Under the pieces are notes generated by a model. That model was not told where the DNA came from. It worked only from the letters and a program-made list of their open reading frames with translations, and ran no database searches. A stretch of 64,000 nt of DNA from Curtobacterium sp. MCBA15_009. GTDB lineage: Bacteria; Actinomycetota; Actinomycetes; Actinomycetales; Microbacteriaceae. The translations under genes were made by a program, and so were the position numbers. The stretch covers positions 1,773 through 65,772 of the forward strand of contig NZ_MJGO01000038.1 of assembly GCF_001864895.1 (NCBI RefSeq). Reading direction: 5' to 3'. This document shows positions 56,818 through 64,000 of this stretch, in pieces. Within the stretch, counting starts at the first letter, position 1, and every line of letters begins with the position of its first letter.

Positions 56818-57414
56818 ATGATCGCATCGTCAAAGAAGGAGATTCGAACAACGATTGGGCTGGCAGTCGCTGCGCTGTGCGCAGCAACACTGGTCGGCGT
56901 CCAGAGCGGCCCGGCCACTGCCGAACCGCTGCTTCATGAAGCGTCAGAGGCAGTTGACCACTCCGCCACCGTCTACGGAGACGTCGAAGTCATCGCGGCG
57001 CTCGTTGCTGGTCAGGGGCGGCTGGTCAAAGACCATCCTGTGCTCGCCGGATACCTGCCCAGCGGGAGCAACCCGCTCACGGCGCCAGAACTTGCTCAGC
57101 TGAAAGAAGCATTCACCGCCGCAGATCCGGAGTTCCATTCCTCCGTGACGATCCCGTTCCAGTCGGGTGATCCATTCAAGGTGGAGTCGGCCCTGAACAC
57201 GTTCCGAGCTGCCCTCGAGGAGATGCAAGGAACAGCCATCACCAACACTTCCGATGGGAAGTGCCTTGTCGTCGCGGCCGCAGCGGTCCTCGCGGTCGGG
57301 GCCGTCGCTGTTGCCGTTTACTACAAGACGTACCTGTGGCCCAAGACTGCTGCCGAGGGGGCAGAGGCAACCCGGGCGTTTGCCGCGATCGTCGCGTCCG
57401 AAGTGAGCTCGTGA
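56818..57414 (+). CDS. SdpC-like toxin precursor (first)
   Basis: A 198-residue secreted precursor. The signal peptide (IRTTIGLAVAALCAATLVGV) ends near residue 35. The pro-region has GQGRLVKDHPVLAGYLP and FQSGDPFKVESALNTF, matching the GQG...DP...GDP pattern of Bacillus SdpC. Residues about 147-175 (GKC, then a long hydrophobic helix, then YYKTYLWPK) correspond to the mature toxin region. Bacillus SDP is a 42-residue, disulfide-closed membrane-killing peptide; here only one cysteine (C149) is in that region. It is followed by sdpA-like and sdpB-like genes with overlaps. Base composition is below that of the flanks. Confidence 0.82.
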   Translation: MIASSKKEIRTTIGLAVAALCAATLVGVQSGPATAEPLLHEASEAVDHSATVYGDVEVIAALVAGQGRLVKDHPVLAGYLPSGSNPLTAPELAQLKEAFTAADPEFHSSVTIPFQSGDPFKVESALNTFRAALEEMQGTAITNTSDGKCLVVAAAAVLAVGAVAVAVYYKTYLWPKTAAEGAEATRAFAAIVASEVSS

Positions 57415-57965
57415 CCCGCACCCTTCGTGCATACGGAGTGTTCATCGGAGCCCTCGGGATCCTCTTGGCCTGGTTGGTGACGACCTTGCTTCTGTCATTG
57501 GCGCCCAACGCTCTGACGTCAAGGACCGCTGCGGGAACGGCCGCGCGCGACTTCGTCGCGGCGGTCGCTCCTCAGCGGTGGGAGTTCTTCACCGCATCGC
57601 TGCAGAAGTCTGCCCTCACTGCGTATTCCTCGGCCTCGTCATCGTCGCTACTCGATTTGCCGCAGACCCGCGCTCGCAACCTCTTCGGTATGTCACGAAC
57701 TCAACGTGCGCAGGGACCGGAGATCGCTCTGATCTCGGCCGACGTGAAGTGGGTCAAGTGCTCGAATCGCTGGCAGCCCGAAACCTGCGTCAAGCAAGCT
57801 CAGCGCGGGGTCCAGCAAGTAGTTGCAAACTCCGCAGCACACCGAACCCTCTGTGGGCCGATGGTGCTCGCGCAAGTAAAGCCGACTCCGTTCGAATTCA
57901 GGGGGTTTGGGTACGAATCCACGTACATCGTCCGCACCGCGTCAGTGAGCGTCAGATGCAACTGA
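57411..57965 (+). CDS. SdpA-like antimicrobial peptide maturation protein
   Basis: A 184-residue membrane-anchored protein. One N-terminal helix (YGVFIGALGILLAWLVTTLLLSLA) is followed by an extracytoplasmic domain with LDLPQTRARNLFGMSRTQRAQGPEI and four cysteines (KWVKC, ETCVK, TLCGP, VRCN). Its length, single N-terminal helix and place directly after an SdpC-like gene fit the SdpA family, which with SdpB is required to make active SDP toxin in Bacillus. GTG 57411 overlaps the toxin stop. Confidence 0.78.
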   Translation: MTRTLRAYGVFIGALGILLAWLVTTLLLSLAPNALTSRTAAGTAARDFVAAVAPQRWEFFTASLQKSALTAYSSASSSSLLDLPQTRARNLFGMSRTQRAQGPEIALISADVKWVKCSNRWQPETCVKQAQRGVQQVVANSAAHRTLCGPMVLAQVKPTPFEFRGFGYESTYIVRTASVSVRCN

Positions 57966-58915
57966 TAATCGGAGAGCTTCGGGTGCTTGCGCTGCAGCGG
58001 GCGTTGTCGATGTTCGAGATTCGCGGATCCCAGCTCTGGGCAGGCCGCTCTCTGATTGCCGGGGCGGAGTTGCTCACTCTGCTTCTGACGCCCTACTCGG
58101 CGCTCATGCAATCCGTGGCCGGTGCAGCTCCTGCGCCGCACTGCGCTGGGGTCCGCGCAATCGGAGCCTACTGCCTGATGAAGGATTCGCCGCATTGGGT
58201 GCCGACGATGACACTCGTCAGCATTCTCCTATGCGTTCTCGCTGGCGTCTTGCCCGCAATCGTCGGCTGGCTGCATGTCTGGGCCGCCTTCTCGATCGCG
58301 AGCGCCATCGCTTCGCCCGACGGCGGGGACCAAGCAGCGGTTGTGTTCCTGATCCTTGTCGCTGTCGTCAACATCGCGGACGACCGCCGATACGGATTTG
58401 ATCGCCGTCGGCGTCGACTTTCTGCTCCACGGCTTCAGATTGCTCTCGCAGGGCTCTTCGCAATCCGCATCCAAGTGGCAATGATCTACTTTGACAGCGG
58501 GATCGGAAAGGTGTTCGCGAACGACTGGGTCACTGGCGCTGCTGAGTACTACGTCATTCGAGACCTCTATTTCGGCGCATCGGGGCCAGTCGCATCGGTT
58601 ATGAGGGCCCTTACCTCGAACACGTTGGTCGTCGTTTCGTTGACCTGGGGTGCAATAGTGCTTGAAGTGGCGATAGCCGTGCTGATCCTCTGCGGGCCTC
58701 ATTCACGCAAGTTTGCGCTGATTGCTTGCTCCATCCTGCACACTGCGATCATCATCACTATCGGCCTCTGGAGTTTCGGACTCACGATGATCGGTGGAGT
58801 GGCGATCGCTGCAATCGCGACGAGCAGGCGTGATCCGCGGAGTCATCCAATCCCTCCCACGATGGATCCTCGAAGACTGATCTCGGTCGTCGAAGACGAT
58901 GTAACGGTCATCTGA
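57956..58915 (+). CDS. SdpB-like HTTM membrane protein
   Basis: A 319-residue polytopic membrane protein, close to the 323 residues of Bacillus SdpB. About seven helices include LQIALAGLFAIRIQVAMIYFDSGIGKVFANDWVTGAAEYYVI, the characteristic HTTM/SdpB segment. HTTM proteins resemble the membrane part of vitamin K-dependent gamma-carboxylase. In the Bacillus system SdpB is essential for toxin maturation; its chemistry is unclear. ATG 57956 overlaps the sdpA-like stop, giving an unbroken coupled order toxin-sdpA-sdpB. Confidence 0.8.
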   Translation: MQLIIGELRVLALQRALSMFEIRGSQLWAGRSLIAGAELLTLLLTPYSALMQSVAGAAPAPHCAGVRAIGAYCLMKDSPHWVPTMTLVSILLCVLAGVLPAIVGWLHVWAAFSIASAIASPDGGDQAAVVFLILVAVVNIADDRRYGFDRRRRRLSAPRLQIALAGLFAIRIQVAMIYFDSGIGKVFANDWVTGAAEYYVIRDLYFGASGPVASVMRALTSNTLVVVSLTWGAIVLEVAIAVLILCGPHSRKFALIACSILHTAIIITIGLWSFGLTMIGGVAIAAIATSRRDPRSHPIPPTMDPRRLISVVEDDVTVI

Positions 58916-58945
58916 CTAAATGGTCAGAGAGAAAAGGAGAAAACG

Positions 58946-59488
58946 ATGAAAAAGACTCTGCTCATGACCGCGTTGGTCGCGGCTGCGGCGCTTCCCGCCA
59001 CGACACTGACACCGCCGGCGCAGGCGGAGGCCGCCACAATCGCTCGCCCGTCGACGCCGACGTTCAGCGACGAAGCGGTCATTGAGTTCTTTGCCACGGG
59101 TCGAGGCCCGCTAGCGAGTATGCGGGCGGATCTGGCCGGGTTCGTCCCTGCAGGGACCCCCGCGCTGACGTCGGACGAGCTCACAGAGCTGACCGAGGAG
59201 TATCGCGCCGCCGATGCGGACTTCCACGCGGATGTTACGGAAGCAGTTCAGAGTGGCGACCCGTTCCGCACTCTCGGCGGCCTGCGTGCACTGCAACGCA
59301 TCTCGAAGAAGATCGCGGCTGAGCACGGCGTCGAAGCGGGGACGGGTAGCGGCAAATGTGCAACCGTCCTCGTCGTCGCGCTCGCGTTCTGGGTGGTTCT
59401 CGCCGTCGTGCCACTCAGCGTGGACGCGCCGCAGGACGACATGACGAACGAGAAGCTGGCCGCTGATCTGGCCGCTGCCTTCGCGTGA
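58946..59488 (+). CDS. SdpC-like toxin precursor (second)
   Basis: A 180-residue secreted precursor from ATG 58946, 30 bases after the sdpB-like stop and with a strong AAAAGGAG site. The signal peptide (KKTLLMTALVAAAALPATTL...AQA) ends near residue 27. The pro-region mirrors the first toxin: FATGRGPLASMRADLAGFVP, DADFHADVTEAVQSGDPF. Then GKC (C138), a hydrophobic helix (ATVLVVALAFWVVLAVVPLSV) and an acidic tail follow. The two precursors differ in the toxin helix and tail, so the locus probably makes two related peptides. A hairpin terminates the operon. Confidence 0.82.
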   Translation: MKKTLLMTALVAAAALPATTLTPPAQAEAATIARPSTPTFSDEAVIEFFATGRGPLASMRADLAGFVPAGTPALTSDELTELTEEYRAADADFHADVTEAVQSGDPFRTLGGLRALQRISKKIAAEHGVEAGTGSGKCATVLVVALAFWVVLAVVPLSVDAPQDDMTNEKLAADLAAAFA

Positions 59489-59495
59489 GCAGCCG

Positions 59496-59529
59496 CGCGG
59501 GGCGGTCCGCCGCCGGCCCGCCCCGCGCG
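59496..59529 (+). terminator. Terminator of the sdp-like operon
   Basis: GCGCGGGGCGG (59496-59506) pairs with CCGCCCCGCGC (59519-59529) just after the second toxin stop. Confidence 0.75.
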
Positions 59530-59605
59530 CACCAGCTGCGTCGGGAAGGCCCCTTCACGGCGGTCCGCTCATCCACCGCAAGTTCGACACGAATGGAGGA
59601 CGACG

Positions 59606-60142
59606 GTGAGCAGTGAGATGGGTCCCGCGCTGGCTAGGCGGAGGCCGCCCAGGCATGCCTGGATACTCCGGCGGCCGCGGCGACTGCTGGTGGCAGGAAT
59701 CGTCTTCGCCACTCTCGCCGCCGGGGTGCTGTTCGTCGTGGTGCTCGTTGCGACCGTGGCAGAAGAACCGGGTGCGCTGGTCGGTTTGATCGCCGCCGCT
59801 CCCTTCGCACTCGGTGCAGCGCTGCTCTTGCCTGCCGCGGTCACCGTAATCGTCGGCTCAGACGCTCTGACGGTACGTTCGTTTCCGTTCCGTGCGAGAC
59901 GGATTCGATTCGACGAGATCGTCGAGATCCGTGTTGATCCGAAGTCATGGCCGATGGCGCCTCGCATCGGCATCGTTGCTCGCGGCCCCGGTTACACCAC
60001 CTTCTTTCTCGGGCACGGCCCCGCGGTTGTCGTGACGACGCAGGACCACTACGTGGCGTTTCAAACCGGCGATCCAGACGCCACTGCCGCGGCGATCGAA
60101 GACGCTCGCAGCTTCGCACTGGAGCACCCCGAGGCGCACTAG
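59606..60142 (+). CDS. Membrane protein with PH-like domain
   Basis: A 178-residue protein from GTG 59606 with a GGAGG site. A basic N-terminus (RRRPPRHAWILRRPRRL) is followed by two helices (LVAGIVFATLAAGVLFVVVLVATV and ALVGLIAAAPFALGAALLLPAAV). A soluble C-terminal domain reads GSDALTVRSFPFRARRIRFDEIVEIRVDPKSW, in the manner of bacterial PH/DUF3093 domains. It follows the sdp-like operon on the same strand but after a terminator. A second immunity factor is possible but unsupported by homology. Confidence 0.65.
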   Translation: MSSEMGPALARRRPPRHAWILRRPRRLLVAGIVFATLAAGVLFVVVLVATVAEEPGALVGLIAAAPFALGAALLLPAAVTVIVGSDALTVRSFPFRARRIRFDEIVEIRVDPKSWPMAPRIGIVARGPGYTTFFLGHGPAVVVTTQDHYVAFQTGDPDATAAAIEDARSFALEHPEAH

Positions 60143-60256
60143 CAATAGCTTCTGCGAGTGAGCACGTGCGAACGTCCGACGGGCGAAGCAATGGCCCGTT
60201 CAGAGTTCTTTTCGTGAAGGCCCGCATCTGGGCCGGTTTCCAGAGAGCGACACGCG

Positions 60257-61106
60257 ATGCGGAACCCGCTTGAGAGCTCCGGACACTGGCGCGCGAGTCT
60301 TCGCGCAGGCGACGGCTGGCGTACCTTCCGTGAGCCCCACTGGCCGTACGCCACCGCTTCGATGCTCGAGTGGGGGAGCATCACAAAAAGGACTCGTGGG
60401 CACGACGGCTTGGCTCACACTCGAGGTCAAGCGGCCGGTTGCGCACTACCTCCCCGCTGTGCCCGACGCCGAGATGACCGTTGCTGACCTGGTTCACCAC
60501 ACCTCGGGTTTGCCTCGGCTGCCGGCCACTATGCGCGACCGACAGTTCGGCGACCCGTACCGAGTGTCTGTCGGGGTTCCTCTGGAGCTGACGGCTGCGA
60601 CACTGGCCACGCCCCGAGGCCAGTTCGTAAACTCGAACCTGGGGTACGCCCTCCTCGGCGCAGTGCTCGACGAGGTGCACGGCGACTGGTTCGCCGCTGT
60701 ACGCCAGCACGTGCTGGAGCCGGCGGGGATCAGCTCGGCGGGCCTCGCGCCAGCTCAGGCAGGTCGCGTGGTGCCGAAGCTCTTCGGTCGCGCGATCAAG
60801 CCGTGGGCGCTCGGGGAGTCGTCGTTCGCGGCGGCTGGCGGCGTCTGGTCCACGTTCGAGGATCTCTAGCGCTACGCCAACTGGGCGCTCGAGCCCGGAG
60901 CTGGGCACTCCCGCACGGTGAGCTGGCAGCGGGAAGGGGCATCGACTTGGATCAACGGAGAGGTGCGAGCGGCAGGAGCGGTCATCGCCAACGTGGCAGG
61001 AGTCACCGCCGCGGTCCACACGCTCGCGAAGGCTCCGCATGCAGCTGACGCGATCGCCACGGTGCTCATCGAGCAGGAGGTGCGGTCGACATGCGACGGT
61101 TCATGA
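60257..61106 (+). pseudogene. Broken serine hydrolase (beta-lactamase-like)
   Basis: Two frames together read a class C beta-lactamase-type hydrolase. The SxxK motif is in MLEWGSITK (frame starting 60257). After the A-run at about 60385-60390 the reading continues one frame over as GLVGTTAWLTLEVKRPVAHYLPAVPDAEMTVADLVHHTSGLP, SNLGYALLGAVL and AAAGGVWSTFEDL. A TAG at 60867-60869 interrupts, and RYANW...VTAAVHTLAKAPHAADAIATVLIEQ continues to 61106. One frameshift plus one stop, with the 5' part missing, mark it as inactive. Confidence 0.8.
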
Positions 61107-61223
61107 CCAAGCCGACGCAGGCGGTGCAGGTTGCCGGCAGTACCAACCCGACCCATCAGCCGGACGGATGCCGCACCTCCAGGCCGGTCCGAGACCCGCG
61201 CACGCGGCGGACGCAACACGAAA

Positions 61224-61255
61224 GGCGGCTCTCCTCCTTCCGGAAGAGAGCCGCC
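61224..61255 (-). terminator. Rho-independent terminator of mesX-mesD
   Basis: GGCGGCTCTC pairs with GAGAGCCGCC around a 12-base loop. Read on the minus strand the hairpin is followed by TTTCGT, a short U-tract, 18 bases past the mesD stop. Confidence 0.8.
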
Positions 61256-61272
61256 GCGGTGTCTCGCAGTGG

Positions 61273-62322
61273 TCAGCGCGCCGACGGAACGGCCGAGCCG
61301 ACGAGCTCAGCCCGCACGATGTCCGTACCAGCGGACAGCGCGCTGAGCTTGCCGAGCGCCGCCCCCCTGGCCAGCGGAGCCATCCCGCAGTTCGAGCTCG
61401 GGATCAGCTTGTCCGCATCGACGAACTCGAGGGCCCGACGCAGGACCTCTGCGACCTCGTCCGGCGTCTCGACGGTCTCGGTGGCGACGTCGACCGCGCC
61501 GAGCATGACCTTCTTGCCGCGGATGAGCTCGACGAGCTCGAGGGGTACGTGCGAGTGGATGCACTCGAGCGAGACGATGTCGATCGACGACTGCTGCAGG
61601 AGCGGGAACGACTGCTCGTACTGCCGCCACTCGGCGCCGAGGGTCTCCTTCCACTTGTTGTTCGCCTCGATGCCGTAGCCGTAACAGATGTGCACGGCGG
61701 TCTCGGCGCGCAGGCCCTCGGTGGCGCGTTCGAGGGCGGCGACGCCCCAGTCCTGTACCTCGTCGTGGAAGACGGTGAAGGCGGGCTCGTCGAACTGGAT
61801 GACGTCGACGCCGGCAGCTTCGAGCTCCCGGGCTTCTTGGTTCAGGATCGTGGCGAACTCCCACGCCAGCTTCTCGCGGCTCTTGTAGTGCTGGTCGGAG
61901 AGGGTGTCGATCATCGTCATCGGGCCGGGGAGCGCCCACTTGATCGGTCGGTCGGTCTGTGCGCGGAGGAACCGGGCGTCGTCGACGAAGACCGGGGCGG
62001 GGCGGCTCACGGCGCCGACGACTGTGGGGACGGCAGCGTCGTACCGGTCGCGGATCCGGACGGTCTCCTTGCGCTCCTGGTCGATGCCGTCCAGGTGCTC
62101 GATGAACGTGGTGACGAAGTGCTGGCGGGTTTGCTCGCCGTCGCTGACGATGTCGATGCCGCGGCGTTCCTGCTCGTGGACGGCGGAGCGCAGGGCGTCC
62201 TGCTTGCCCTCGACCAGGGCGGCACCGTCGAGCTGCCAGGGGGACCAGAGTCGCTCGGGCTCGGCGAGCCAGGACGGCTTCGGCAGGCTGCCGACGATCG
62301 AGGTGGGGAGGAGAGAGCTCAT
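61273..62322 (-). CDS. mesD: Folate-independent methionine synthase MesD (MetE catalytic-domain only)
   Basis: A 349-residue protein equal to the C-terminal half of MetE. The zinc ligands appear as VHICYGYG (His, Cys), SLECIHSH (Glu) and SSNCGMAPL (Cys). The folate-binding N-terminal half of MetE is absent. Core MetE proteins next to a DUF1852 partner are the MesD type, which methylate homocysteine from a methyl donor other than 5-methyl-THF and need oxygen. It starts at ATG 62322, 20 bases after mesX. An internal fragment is duplicated at 43551-43758. Confidence 0.9.
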   Translation of the reverse strand: MSSLLPTSIVGSLPKPSWLAEPERLWSPWQLDGAALVEGKQDALRSAVHEQERRGIDIVSDGEQTRQHFVTTFIEHLDGIDQERKETVRIRDRYDAAVPTVVGAVSRPAPVFVDDARFLRAQTDRPIKWALPGPMTMIDTLSDQHYKSREKLAWEFATILNQEARELEAAGVDVIQFDEPAFTVFHDEVQDWGVAALERATEGLRAETAVHICYGYGIEANNKWKETLGAEWRQYEQSFPLLQQSSIDIVSLECIHSHVPLELVELIRGKKVMLGAVDVATETVETPDEVAEVLRRALEFVDADKLIPSSNCGMAPLARGAALGKLSALSAGTDIVRAELVGSAVPSAR

Positions 62323-62342
62323 GGAAGTGGCGGTCCAGACGG

Positions 62343-63302
62343 TCAGCGGGCGGGGACGGGTTCGGCGGCGAAACGGGACAGGAGCGCACCGTGCGGCGTC
62401 ACGAGGTGTTCTTCGGTCCACCGGCCCTGGGTGACGCCGAGGCGACTGCGCTCCTCGCGGTCGTAGGTGACCGGGGTGGGCGTGAAGTCGGTGTGGTCGA
62501 GCGTCGGGCGGTAGGTGCTGCCGGCCGGTGTGTTCGCGGCGTAGACCTCCGGGCGGTAGATCTTCTGGAACGTCTCCATGGTGGCGATCGTGCCGATGAG
62601 CTGGAGGTCCGTGTGGTCGCCGGTCAGGTCGCCGCGCGTGTAGAACGCGAGCGGGGCCGCGGCGCCGGCGGGCTGGAAGTACCGGACCCGCATGCCCATC
62701 CTGCCGAAGTAGTCGTCGGTGAGCGAGGAGTGCTCGTGCTCGTACTCGGCACCGAGCACCGGGTGGACGTACCCGTTCCGGCGGTACGTCTGGCTCGTCG
62801 AGACGCTGATGCAGACGACGGGCTCCGTGTCGAACTCGGCGTGGAACGCGGACGACTCCAGGAAGCGTTGGAAGAGCGCCCCGTGCAGCTGGCCGAAGTC
62901 GGACGGCAGGGTCGGCGACGACGGCAGCAGCACCGAGAAGTCGTAGTCGCGCAGGTACGACGAGAAGTTGTTGCCGAGGATCCCGCGGTGGTGCTCGCCG
63001 GTGTGCTGGTCGACGATCGTCACGTCGAGCATCTCGAGCAGCGGGAACTCCGCGTCCGACCCACCGTCCGAGAACTCCAGCGCGACCGAGACGATGTCGA
63101 GCTGCAGACGGTAGCGGTCACGCGCCCCGGCGAGGTCGTTCGCGCGCCCGTCGATCATCGCCAGTGCTGCACGCAGGTTCTCCTGCCGGCGCTCGCCGCG
63201 CGCCAGGTTCGCGAAGTTCGTGGTCAGCCGGGAGCTGTCCGCGGGGGAGTAGTCCTCGTCGAACCGGGTCCGGGTGATGCTGAAGGTGGGGTCGTTCGCC
63301 AT
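62343..63302 (-). CDS. mesX: DUF1852 protein MesX, partner of MesD
   Basis: A 319-residue soluble protein beginning MANDPTFSITRTRFDEDYSPADSSRLTTNFANLARG, the DUF1852 signature. NFSSYLRDYDFSVLLPS, FGRMGMRVRYFQPAG and the C-terminal QGRWTEEHLVTPHGALLSRF are also typical. In the MesD/MesX system it is required for MesD activity and probably helps make or deliver the methyl group. It starts at ATG 63302 and is divergent from a LysR regulator. Confidence 0.9.
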   Translation of the reverse strand: MANDPTFSITRTRFDEDYSPADSSRLTTNFANLARGERRQENLRAALAMIDGRANDLAGARDRYRLQLDIVSVALEFSDGGSDAEFPLLEMLDVTIVDQHTGEHHRGILGNNFSSYLRDYDFSVLLPSSPTLPSDFGQLHGALFQRFLESSAFHAEFDTEPVVCISVSTSQTYRRNGYVHPVLGAEYEHEHSSLTDDYFGRMGMRVRYFQPAGAAAPLAFYTRGDLTGDHTDLQLIGTIATMETFQKIYRPEVYAANTPAGSTYRPTLDHTDFTPTPVTYDREERSRLGVTQGRWTEEHLVTPHGALLSRFAAEPVPAR

Positions 63303-63387
63303 GGTCGGCAATCTGTTCGTCGAGCGCCCGTGGACGCTGGGTGAAGGGGGTACGTCGATCATGGTGCGAGCGGTGAGCCATCAGGTA

Positions 63388-63417
63388 ATACCGAGACGCT
63401 ATGCGGTCGTATAGCCT
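63388..63417. promoter_or_regulatory. LysR-type box and leaderless -10 between mesX and lysR
   Basis: ATACCG...CGGTCGTAT (63388-63412) is an inverted repeat with an ATAC-N17-GTAT outer part and an ACCG-N10-CGGT inner part. TATAGC/TAGCCT (63410-63417) lies six bases before ATG 63424. Confidence 0.55.
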
Positions 63418-63423
63418 GCGCCT

Positions 63424-64000
63424 ATGGCCCGTGTCTCGAACGACATCACCCTGCAGCAGCTCCGGTACTTCATCGAGGTCGCGACCGAGGGCTCGATCAG
63501 CGCAGCCGCCGACCTGCTCTACGTGTCCCAACCGACGATGTCCGCGGCGATGAAGGACCTCGAGACGCGGATCGGACGCCCGCTCTTCACCCGGTCGGCC
63601 AGGGGCGTCGTGCTCACCGTCGACGGCGTCGAGTTCCTCGGGTACGCCCGGCAGGTCGTCGAGCAGGTCTCCCTGCTCGAGCAGCGCTACGTCGGGCGGC
63701 AGGCGTCGCGCCGGCTGCTCGGGGTGTCCGCGCAGCACTACTCGTTCGCCGTTGAGGCCTTCGTCCGGATGGTCGACGCGGCGGCCGCCGACGAGTACGA
63801 GTTCTCGCTCCGCGAGACACGCACCTGGGACATCATCGAGGACGTCCGGACACTGCGCAGCGAGGTGGGCATCCTCTACCGCAACGACTTCAACACGCAG
63901 GTGCTCGGCAAGCTGCTGCGCGACGCCGGGGTCGTGTTCACCCCGCTGTTCGTCGCCCAGCCCCACATCTTCGTCGCCAAGCGGAACCCGCTCGCGGCAC
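63424..64000 (+). CDS. LysR-family regulator, 3' truncated by window end
   Basis: The first ~192 residues of a LysR regulator. ITLQQLRYFIEVATEGSISAAADLLYVSQPTMSAAMKDLETRIGRPLFTRSARGVVLTVDGVEFL is the winged helix-turn-helix; the substrate-binding domain begins after residue 90. It is divergent from mesX-mesD, so it probably controls methionine synthesis from this locus in response to a sulfur or methyl metabolite, by analogy with MetR and CysB. Confidence 0.92.
   Translation, partial: MARVSNDITLQQLRYFIEVATEGSISAAADLLYVSQPTMSAAMKDLETRIGRPLFTRSARGVVLTVDGVEFLGYARQVVEQVSLLEQRYVGRQASRRLLGVSAQHYSFAVEAFVRMVDAAAADEYEFSLRETRTWDIIEDVRTLRSEVGILYRNDFNTQVLGKLLRDAGVVFTPLFVAQPHIFVAKRNPLAA

Noticed and set aside
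59606-60142. The PH-like membrane protein as an SdpI homologue
   Set aside because: It has two helices and a soluble PH-like domain, not the multi-helix SdpI pattern, and it lies after a terminator.

Overview
This is a high-GC, gene-dense chromosomal window. Gene content and order point to an actinobacterium of the family Microbacteriaceae, with Curtobacterium the most likely genus. That placement is an inference from the tlyA-nadK-recN-pyrG-NUDIX-xerD order, class Ib nrdHIEF, an LAxTG sortase substrate and many leaderless-looking promoters. No rRNA, tRNA, CRISPR array or complete insertion sequence was seen.

Layout. 1-10.3 kb is a conserved housekeeping run on the + strand: a repeat-headed TPR protein (cut by the window edge), HAD phosphatase, tlyA, nadK, recN, pyrG, NUDIX hydrolase, a DUF1349 protein and xerD. 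10.4-34.3 kb is mixed accessory and metabolic DNA. It holds two LLM flavin oxidoreductases, an MFS/ArsR pair sharing duplicated palindromic operators, a fused methyltransferase, a TetR/MFS/GH3 beta-glucosidase locus, a Ski2-like helicase, RNase HI, a MATE/MarR pair, an aldo/keto reductase and another MFS pump. 34.3-38.6 kb is the nrdHIEF operon with NrdR-like and DnaA-box-like sites.

38.7-42.8 kb is a visibly AT-richer two-gene defence locus that looks like Gabija (OLD-type ATPase/TOPRIM nuclease plus UvrD-like helicase, ATGA overlap). It is followed by a scarred stretch (42.8-45.5 kb) with a fragment of a methionine synthase gene and a fragment of a PRC-barrel gene; intact copies of both lie further right. 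45.5-50.8 kb is a FadR-type regulator facing an operon of a PLP enzyme and a CUT1-type ABC importer without its own ATPase. 51.0-55.7 kb carries surface and secreted proteins, including a 996-residue LAxTG-anchored Ig-repeat protein.

55.9-60.1 kb is the most interesting part. It is a four-gene operon resembling the Bacillus sdpABC cannibalism-toxin system: toxin precursor, SdpA-like, SdpB/HTTM-like and a second toxin precursor. A CPBP membrane protease, a plausible immunity protein, is divergently transcribed. The toxin precursors share an FQSGDPF/VQSGDPF core and each has one cysteine at the start of the predicted toxin helix. 61.2-64 kb holds a folate-independent methionine synthase pair (MesD with its DUF1852 partner MesX) facing a LysR regulator that is truncated by the window end.

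Several structural themes recur: palindromes built on GGAGGCGC, a second palindromic repeat built on GTTCCGGACAC, and -10-like TANNNT hexamers placed 6-8 bases before start codons.
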